A model generated the notes under the pieces. The model made no database searches. It saw nothing but the letters and a program-made list of their open reading frames with translations, and was not told where the DNA came from. 64,000 nt of DNA, taken from Thereva unica (lineage: Eukaryota > Arthropoda > Insecta > Diptera > Therevidae). Location: contig OX465282.1 of NCBI GenBank assembly GCA_949987705.1, positions 6,622,501-6,686,500 on the forward strand, in the 5' to 3' direction. This document shows, in pieces, positions 58,601 through 64,000 of this stretch. Position 1 is the stretch's first letter. Each line of letters starts with the position of its first letter. The translations under genes were made by a program, and so were the position numbers.

Positions 58601-58942
58601 CTTTATTGTAAAATTATTTATTATTTTATTTATTAATTAAATTCTCACTAAACAAAACTCTCACAGGTCTATGCTGTCTTGGATTCAGCTTGATCATGAT
58701 ATACGCCGGCAAGGATATTGCGAATTTGGAGCCATGGGCCTTGACTATTTCTGTAATATTATTGATATTGCTAATAGTAACTTTGCTGGCGATATCTGTG
58801 CAGCCAAGAGAGGATACAAATCCGGTCTTTCATGTGCCATTAATACCACTTCTGCCGGGGATTAGTATTTTGGTTAATATATATCTTATGCTGCAGTTGG
58901 ATATTTATACATGGATAAGATTTGGTGTTTGGATGACAATTG
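52626..58942 (+). CDS. Cationic amino acid transporter (CAT/SLC7A), gene 2, 3'-incomplete in window
   Basis: Nine coding exons: 52626-52860, 52924-53208, 53271-53375, 57542-57825, 57907-58004, 58064-58203, 58262-58364, 58423-58607 and 58667-58942. All introns are GT-AG, and the frame stays open for 570 codons plus one base. Marks: [19 protein letters not shown] (TM1, 35-53); [19 protein letters not shown]; Glu105 in [37 protein letters not shown], the strongly conserved CAT loop; [21 protein letters not shown]; and [21 protein letters not shown]. The donor at 58943 (ATTG/GTAAGT) leads to a final exon like gene 1's 35288-35433 that is not found before 64000. It is a tandem, same-strand paralogue of gene 1, well diverged. 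It probably imports cationic amino acids at the plasma membrane. Expression might be tuned by the overlapping upstream ORF. Confidence 0.95.
54280..54535 (+). mobile_element. LINE 3' fragment with (GGAT)n tail and 9-bp target duplication
   Basis: It encodes [40 protein letters not shown] and [24 protein letters not shown], then a stop, the usual C-terminal tail of an RTE-like LINE, and ends GGATGGATGGATGG. The 9 bases ATGAATCAG occur at 54271-54279 and 54536-54544. It is 5'-truncated to about 256 bp and differs in tail from the GAA-tailed family. Confidence 0.85.
54760..54850 (+). mobile_element. RT-RNase H LINE scrap, plus strand
   Basis: [16 protein letters not shown] matches YIPAVWRETKVVFLPKPGK of the ORF at 16619-19477 (RT entry region). 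Only this segment is recognisable, in opposite orientation to the larger fragment that follows. Confidence 0.5.
54998..55048. repeat. Perfect 20-bp inverted repeat (hairpin)
   Basis: The arms AAGCGTAGAACGACCAAGAA (54998-55017) and their exact reverse complement (55029-55048) flank an 11-base spacer. It lies inside CAT gene 2 intron 3, between LINE fragments. Confidence 0.9.
55290..57432 (-). mobile_element. Diverged RT-RNase H LINE copy (same family as 16619-19477), interrupted
   Basis: It aligns in order with 17755-19450: TTTTCTGTAGGGCCTTCC/TTTTCTGCGTGGCTTTAG, the palm C surroundings near 55740 (ATATCGTCAGCATACC), GATGTTGTCCACCCA near 55890, the N-terminal region at 56770-56930, and finally ATGCAACTGCTTCTCTTGTG and TTTTCGGTGCC at 57400-57432. 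Many frameshifts. It is interrupted at about 56400-56720 by another LINE and possibly again near 57090-57370. Confidence 0.75.
56400..56720 (-). mobile_element. RNase H LINE 3' fragment nested in the RT-RNase H copy
   Basis: The minus strand reads [29 protein letters not shown], then a broken end, matching LITGHCALNYHLWKIGRAEDPTCRLCLEEDES of 43915-44466. The 3' end GGCCTATTGTACTACACCCC also matches the 3' UTR there. Confidence 0.75.
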
Positions 58943-59157
58943 GTAAGTTCTATGAAAGTGTAATTGTTTTTTTGCAATATCATAATGCATGACTCATTGA
59001 TGAACGATAACAGAATGTTGGAGATATTGTAAAGATCATTTGCATTCGTAGACCAAGGAAGTGTGAAATCGTCTGATCTCTCTTCTATTTTTTCCTTCTA
59101 ATTGGACTTACGGGTCGTCCATTAATTACGTGAGGCGTTTAGGTGGAGAGGGGTGGA

Positions 59158-59250
59158 CTTGTATCTCACCTAGGGCTGCCATCCGTCCGGGTTTCCCCGG
59201 ATTTGTCCTAGTTCGGAGGGCGTCCGAGGGTCGTCCGGGCGGGGTTTTGA
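59158..59250. repeat. DNA-transposon-like end
   Basis: CTAGGGCTGCCATCCGTCCG and GGTTTCCCCGGA, with GGGCGTCCGAGG and CGTCCGGGCGGGG further on, resemble the termini of hAT-type elements. No partner end or target duplication was found. Confidence 0.35.
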
Positions 59251-59254
59251 AAAG

Positions 59255-59395
59255 TGCGAATAGGTTAAGGGCTATGAAGGTACGGGGTATTGAAGAAGGT
59301 GATAGTGAACCCTGTGTCTGACCTGTTGGATGTGGAAGGAGCTCGGAAATACTGACTGCGAGAGATTATACCACAGTTGAAACTCTTAACCAATA
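59255..59395 (-). mobile_element. CR1-like LINE 3' scrap
   Basis: It matches the reverse complement of the 49650-49760 region: GGTACGGGGTATTGAAGAAG, GAACCCTGTGTCTGA, GCTCGGAAATACTGACTGCG and AGAGATTATACCACAGT. About 140 bp of the C-terminal coding region, frameshifted. Confidence 0.75.
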
Positions 59396-59556
59396 GGTCA
59401 GTTGCGGTCCCAAAACAACAAAAAAAAAGTAGTCTGCCAAGACATTAGCGCCAGATTTGACCAGGCAGACCAACAGTACTAGTACCAGACCAATAGTACT
59501 AAATTTTAAGGATAATTCCAAGCTCTTACTCGATAGGTCACGTTGCGGTCCCAAAA
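59384..59556. repeat. Pair of direct repeats 140 bp apart
   Basis: ATAGGTCAGTTGCGGTCCCA (from 59395) and ATAGGTCACGTTGCGGTCCC (from 59535), each preceded by CTCTTA and followed by AAAA. The repeat class is unknown. Confidence 0.6.
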
Positions 59557-59754
59557 ATTTTACGGAAAACGGACATACTAAATTTGTGCACTACTTCCGC
59601 CCTGGCAGGCCACGATTTTTCTTGTGGTCGCTGTGAGTACTAACTATTCAAAATGTTTGTCATCCTCATCCACTCGATAGGCACACGTTTTTTCAGCTCT
59701 TGGTATAGTAGTAAATCCCCATTTTTATATTTGCAACATCGTCATTCTGGGTTT

Positions 59755-60124
59755 CTTCTTCTTCTTTGATCCGTTAGCTGGCGGTCCGAGCGGGACGTCC
59801 CCGCAACGGATACGCTGCTGTCGGTGCCGCTGGGTCCCGAACTCTATTCACGATTCGCTTCCATTCTTCTCGGTTTTTGGCGGTGTCTCGAGCCTCGGTA
59901 ACTGATAATCGTTGATTGTTTAAGTCACCCTCGATATTCTTCAACCAGGTTTTCTTCGGTGCCGATCGCTGTATTCTCCAGTCTTCAGGACGGTCTCGCC
60001 AGAGAAGTTTACGTGGCAAGCGGTTATCATCCATTCGGCTTTGACTATTTCTGTAATATTATTGATATTGCTAATAGTGACTTTGCTGGCGATATCTGTG
60101 CAGCCAAGAGAGGATACAAATCCG
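59755..60124 (-). mobile_element. Chimeric RTE-like LINE insertion carrying a CAT gene 2 exon fragment
   Basis: 59755-60039 is, on the minus strand, the 3' end of the LINE seen at 6020-6718 (MDDNRLPRKLLWRDRPEDW, EDWRIQRSAPKKTWLKN, then stop and a GAA tail at 59755). It is joined at 60037-60041 to 87 bases (60041-60127) identical, but for one base, to 58741-58827 in CAT gene 2 exon 9, placed in the gene's sense orientation. The whole unit is flanked by a perfect 14-bp duplication GTCATTCTGGGTTT (59741-59754 and 60125-60138). GGC at the first junction and GTC at the second are shared between the joined sequences. Confidence 0.93.
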
Positions 60125-60138
60125 GTCATTCTGGGTTT

Positions 60139-61465
60139 AAATTCTTTAAGTTGCTGATTAATTTTGTATAAAAATGTTTTGTGTCATTTGAGTTTGCTGG
60201 TTCTTCTATTTCTCTCATTTCTTCTTCCCAATACTGTTTTTTTGCTCTGTGTATGCTCTTCTTAGTACGTTTCTTTTCTTTATCAATCCATCGTTATGTG
60301 TCTATATAGCATGAGTTGGTATGCTCTGTTTTTATTCTCTGGGTCATTACATTGTTACGTTTCTTTATTTTTAAGCCTACACTACTCTACTCGCGAAGTT
60401 AGTCGAAGTTGAGAACGTAGATAGGCACTTCGATTCACTTTGTGTAACTTTACTTCGTCTCGGGCGACTTTGTATCTTTGGCGGTTTTTGCGTCTGAAAC
60501 AAAGCCTTCTATATTTACAAGCCATGCACGAAGAAATCTCACACTCACAATGAAAGCACAATAGGACTTCAATTTAGCTGTCAAACTGTGTGGAGTGCGG
60601 CTATGTGCGTTTATTGGGAATCAATTTATTTTTTTTAAGCAAATTAAAACAAAATTTATGGACATTAATTGTAACATTTATTTACTACATATTACAAAGT
60701 TGTGTTAATAATGTAAATAATAAATGTAATTGCAGCCCTTCCTTCCTTAATGAATATTATTTCAAATTTCATTCTATGTTTACCAAGCAAATATCGTACC
60801 TGGAGGTAGGAGAGTACCGCTAAAAATAAATTTATATAAATATTTAGGAATTTTTAGCATACTATTCGTTTCAACTTATCTTCATTTTCTCATTTTGCTT
60901 TAAAACTGGAACTGGCTGCAACAGAAACTGGCTGGTCTTTCAGGTGACAACATGCCCTCAGAGAACAATTTCGGGTATTTAAGTAAATATCAAAGCCCAA
61001 ACGAAAATTTTGCTTTTAACTTTTTAAAAAACTGTTATTTTTAACAAAAAATCACGGCACTTTCATTAATAAAAGCCTTTTTGTGGCACGAAACACTTGT
61101 TGTCCTCGTTATTAAAGGGATTTTGACATTTTATTCTTCCTTTACCAACATAAAACCCGTAAATTTTAGTAGTAACATATGTATATTTAATTTGCAGTCT
61201 TATGTTACTTATTTTGGGCACTTTTTGCACTGTGACACGTTTTTTATTTTGAGGAAATAAGTTTTATTTTTAATAAAATCACACTCGTAACAGCACTTTT
61301 CGCGACACGAAAACTTCTTTCCCTTTGATTTTAATGTGATTTTGACGTTTCACGAATTTTGGTTGGGACTTCATACAACTACATATATACACACACCTAC
61401 AGCATGGCTTGTAAATGTAGAAGGCTTTGGTCTGAAACAAAGTACTCGAGGTGTGTGGTCTGCCG
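60139..61465. other. Non-coding, probably within the last intron of CAT gene 2
   Basis: No gene recognised. Two related ~90-bp stretches (about 61040-61140 and 61250-61360; shared GCACTTT, ACACGAAA and GATTTTGAC) suggest an old local duplication. No exon resembling the last exon of CAT gene 1 was found. Confidence 0.45.
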
Positions 61466-61604
61466 GCCCAGTGGGAAAAATTGGGAGCGATGCACAAGGG
61501 AGTGTACTTGGAGCACTCTCAAGGGAGCTTTCTTGGAGTTTTCATAAATTTTATATAAAAACAGAAAACGGGCAATTATCTTCATGTCCATAAAATGCGA
61601 CGTT

Positions 61605-61700
61605 AGCATACTCAATAGCCCGGCTCTCATTCGATACGGAGGACAAGCAGCTTTTAGAAGTGGTTAGAATTTAGTTGGGGGACTGCTTTGGTAAAGCCAC
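61605..61700 (+). repeat. 5S rRNA-derived unit 1
   Basis: Leader ATTAGCATACTCAATAGCCC-like sequence, then CTCTCATTCGATACGG, GGACAAGCAGC, AGTGGTTAGAATTTAGTTGG and GGGGACTGCTTTGGTAAAGCC, in 5S rRNA order across its internal promoter. Substitutions at several conserved 5S positions mean it is not a working 5S gene. Confidence 0.8.
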
Positions 61701-62175
61701 TCTCGGGCTTGGAAAGAAAAAGGCAATTGCAAAAGATAAACAAAATAAAAGCTTTTCGATACCGGATCACATAACCACAGGCGCCCATGAATATTTCTTT
61801 TTTAAAAAGCTTTTTTATAATGCTCCAACAACGCGTTTTTGGGAGCATAAAAACGTATGCTCCCTCGCAATGACATGCAATCCCAGTGGGAAAAATTGGG
61901 AGCGCTGCTCAGGGGAGCTTATTTGGAGCAATGTTAAATATGCTCCCGAGGGAGTATTACTGGAGCTTTCATATATTTTATAAAACAAAAAAAAAATGGC
62001 GATTATCATCGTGACATAAAGCTCCCAGTGAGAAAAATTGGGAGCGATGTACAGGGGAGCTAATTTTGAGCACTGTTAAATATGCTCTACAGGGAGATTT
62101 ACTGGAGTTTTCATAAATATTATAGAAAAAAAGAAAACGGGCAATTGTCTTCGTGACCATAAGATGTGGCATTAG

Positions 62176-62270
62176 CATACTCAATAGTCCGGCTTTCATT
62201 CGATACGAAGGACAAGCAGCTTTGGAAGTAGTTAGAATTTAGTTGGGGGACTGCTTTGGTTAGACACGCT
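62176..62270 (+). repeat. 5S rRNA-derived unit 2
   Basis: A close duplicate of 61605-61700, about 571 bp downstream: CATACTCAATAGTCCGGC, TTTCATTCGATACGAAGG, ACAAGCAGCTTTGGAAG and AATTTAGTTGGGGGACTGCT. Its flanks are duplicated too, so it arose by local duplication rather than independent insertion. Confidence 0.8.
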
Positions 62271-62659
62271 CGCTCTTGGAAATCAAGAGGCAATGGCAAA
62301 AGATGAACAAAATAAAAGCTTTACGATGCCGGATCACATATCCACAGGCGTCCATGAATATATCCTTTTTAAAAAGCTTTTTTATAATGCTCCTAGAACG
62401 CTTTTGAGGAGCATAAAAACGTATGCTCCCCTGCAAGGACATGCAATGTTAAAAAGTATATGGAACTGGTATGGGAACGGGAGCGCTGCAAGCTTTTTAA
62501 GGAATGCTCCATCATGGCTATTGGAGCACTCCATTTCCCGCTGGGATGTTAAAAAGAATATAGAACGGGTATGGCAACGGGAGCACTCTCTGCTCCTTTT
62601 GGAGCGCTCCAAGATGGCTCTTGGAGCACTCCTTTTTCCCACTGGGGGGTAACTGGGCT

Positions 62660-63318
62660 CCTCGCGAGCTTTCATAAGTGTGTAGTCACGTTTTTCGGAC
62701 CACGATATACAGAAACAAAGGAATGTAAAAGAGACTGACATCTTCGAATACCGTCCCCTAGTGACGAAACAATAACAACAGCTTCGATTTTATATAGAAA
62801 GGGGTCGCCAAGAGACTTTGGCCCTAAAATGGCATTTCTCTTTTACATTGCCTTGTTTCTGTATACCGTGCTTCGATTAACTGCGAGAAGTACTTTGCCG
62901 AAGCAACAGTGCAGACTTTAGATCCAGTAGGTTCTCATAATCACCCCTAATTTGCTCTTCTTTTAATTCTGTCACATTTATTTTCCGTCTCTGTTTCGCC
63001 TTGTTTTTATTTACCCCGTTTATAACTAGGTTCAAGCCGGATCCAACCCAGTCATAAACGGAAGTTGAGTTGAAACTGGGCTCAACTCAACTCTTCTACC
63101 TGAGTCGAGCAGATTTTTCGCCTGATATACGCTGGTTAGGTTCTAATTGGGTTGAAGTGATATTTTTTTCCGTGAAGTACGCCTTTGGCGTTAGTTGTGT
63201 CTTCAGAGTTTTTGCTTACACAGGAATAAAAAAAAAATTTCGTTCTGAGAATTTCACACAAAATTTTGAAGTTATGTTTTGATTTGCGGTTTTTAACGAT
63301 TTTGAAGTTATGTTTGAT
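62660..63318. other. Non-coding, no gene
   Basis: No supported coding sequence. A 17-bp segment TTTTGAAGTTATGTTTTGA/TTTTGAAGTTATGTTTGA is directly repeated near 63263 and 63300, just before the SINE. Confidence 0.45.
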
Positions 63319-63780
63319 GGGGCCTCGGTAGTCTAGGGGTAAGGCGCCTGACTACTATCCCCAGAGGTCCCGGGTTCGATTCCCGGCGGTGCCACGGTCC
63401 TAGCCTTTGCCAATTTCCCGCCTACATAACTTTCCTTCTTTCTGCTTCCCTCTTTGCATTCCTGATTCCTCCTGTCATAGCCTTCACTAGTTCTCCTCCC
63501 CGCTCCACCAAGCGCATGTCATCGGTTGGTTGATGAGATTCAACTCGTTTCAGGAGGCATAACACTCCAGCGAGTTGTTCTCGATTCCCTGATGTCAGAG
63601 TCGCGAAATGGTTGGGAGTAGGTGAAATAAAAATACCGCAGCTAGGCTGTGACAGTTCTTTCCTTCACTTCTCTCTCTATCTTCCGACTAGAGCTGCTGT
63701 TCGACATTTCAAAAAATAAATACATGGTCGACAGTACAAAGGGGCCTTCCCTAAGTCTCTAGTGTGTCACATAAAAAAAA
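63319..63780 (+). mobile_element. tRNA-derived SINE, second copy
   Basis: The head GGGGCCTCGGTAGTCTAGGGG with TAAGGCGCCTGA is an A-box region, and CCCGGGTTCGATTCCCGG a perfect T-arm (5-bp stem) and B-box. The body shares ACATAACTTTCCTT and TGATTCCTCCTGTCATAGCC with the copy at 7000-7422. The 3' end AGTACAAAGGGGCCTTCC and CACATAAAAAAAAA resembles the CR1-like LINE terminus. The acceptor arms (GGGGCCT or GGCCTCG with CGGTGCC) and anticodon arm pair poorly, and the element extends ~380 bp beyond the tRNA part, so it is not a tRNA gene. Confidence 0.8.
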
Positions 63781-64000
63781 ACTCTATTTCAACCCAAAGT
63801 TAACTCAATTCCATATCATAGTCGGTGGTGGAAATTTTAACTCAACCTCGACTCAACTTTTCAACTTAGTCATAAATGGGGTAGTTCTAGATATCTTTGC
63901 CCTACGTTTCCCGAGTTTCTGTCTTGTCCGAGGTTGTGTCGTAGGTTTCATAGCGACAACTTAATGCCAGAAAGGATTGCTAGCCCTTCGCTAGTAGCCG

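Larger units (their letters stand above)
61466..62640 (+). repeat. Composite tandem repeat: GGAGC-rich modules with 5S-like units
   Basis: A ~571-bp higher-order unit is partly repeated. Modules beginning GTGGGAAAAATTGGGAGC lie at 61471, 61886 and 62028, and diverged modules near 62480 and 62575. 5S-like blocks lie at 61605-61700 and 62176-62270. A shared third block follows each (ATGAACAAAATAAAAGCTTT-type, CACAGGCGYCCATGAATAT, TTTTTAAAAAGCTTTTTTAT). GGAGC or GCTCC occurs about 25 times in 1.2 kb. No coding potential. Confidence 0.85.

Noticed and set aside
58671..58865. 64-codon alternative frame over CAT gene 2 exon 9, apparently conserved with the frame at 59959-60171
   Set aside because: The match reflects the 87-bp DNA duplication of exon 9, not a protein in that frame; the CAT frame explains the exon.
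63319..63396. Candidate tRNA gene (A-box and perfect B-box/T-arm)
   Set aside because: Acceptor and anticodon stems do not pair, and a related copy at 7345-7422 shares the long non-tRNA body. It is a tRNA-derived SINE head.

Overview
The window looks like AT-rich, repeat-dense nuclear DNA from an insect. Genes are split by short GT-AG introns of about 60 bp, the two real genes are cationic amino acid transporters of the CAT/slimfast type, and the rest is mostly decayed insect-type transposons (Jockey, CR1-like, RTE-like and RT-RNase H LINEs, hAT, BEL/Pao, gypsy). Diptera is a plausible guess, but the sequence does not settle the order. There are no bacterial features, CRISPR arrays or operons.

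Only two host genes can be supported, both on the + strand. CAT gene 1 (30016-35433) has 7 coding exons that join cleanly into 607 codons plus stop. CAT gene 2 starts at 52626 and has 9 recognisable coding exons to 58942 (570 codons plus one base); its final exon is not seen before the window ends. They are diverged tandem paralogues sharing four intron positions, and both carry their largest internal intron, filled with LINE debris, at the same codon. They probably import arginine and lysine across the plasma membrane.

Layout. 1-2.4 kb: AT-rich non-coding DNA unusually rich in AGGAC/AGGAT. 2.9-9.1 kb: degenerate RTE-like LINEs and a tRNA-derived SINE. 11.3-14.8 kb: a long inverted repeat, Jockey and gypsy remnants, a 5S-like repeat, and a hAT element with perfect 8-bp target duplications that contains a nested CR1-like LINE. 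16.5-19.5 kb: a long RT-RNase H LINE ORF (952 aa). 20.9-24.3 kb: BEL/Pao, RT and LINE debris. 25.4-26.2 kb: a second hAT copy. 27-29.4 kb: LINE debris. 30-35.4 kb: CAT gene 1. 38.6-46.5 kb: CR1-like LINEs, 5S rRNA-derived SINEs and RNase H LINE fragments. 48.9-49.9 kb: the best CR1-like 3' end. 52.4-58.9 kb: a GATA cluster and CAT gene 2. 59.7-60.1 kb: a chimeric LINE insertion carrying a piece of CAT gene 2. 61.4-62.7 kb: a tandem 5S/GGAGC repeat block. 63.3-63.8 kb: a second tRNA-derived SINE.

The most notable observations are the LINE/exon chimera at 59755-60127, the family of 5S rRNA-derived SINEs with motif-saturated tails, and a tRNA-derived SINE sharing its 3' tail with the local CR1-like LINE. 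All homology statements were read by eye; no database search was run.
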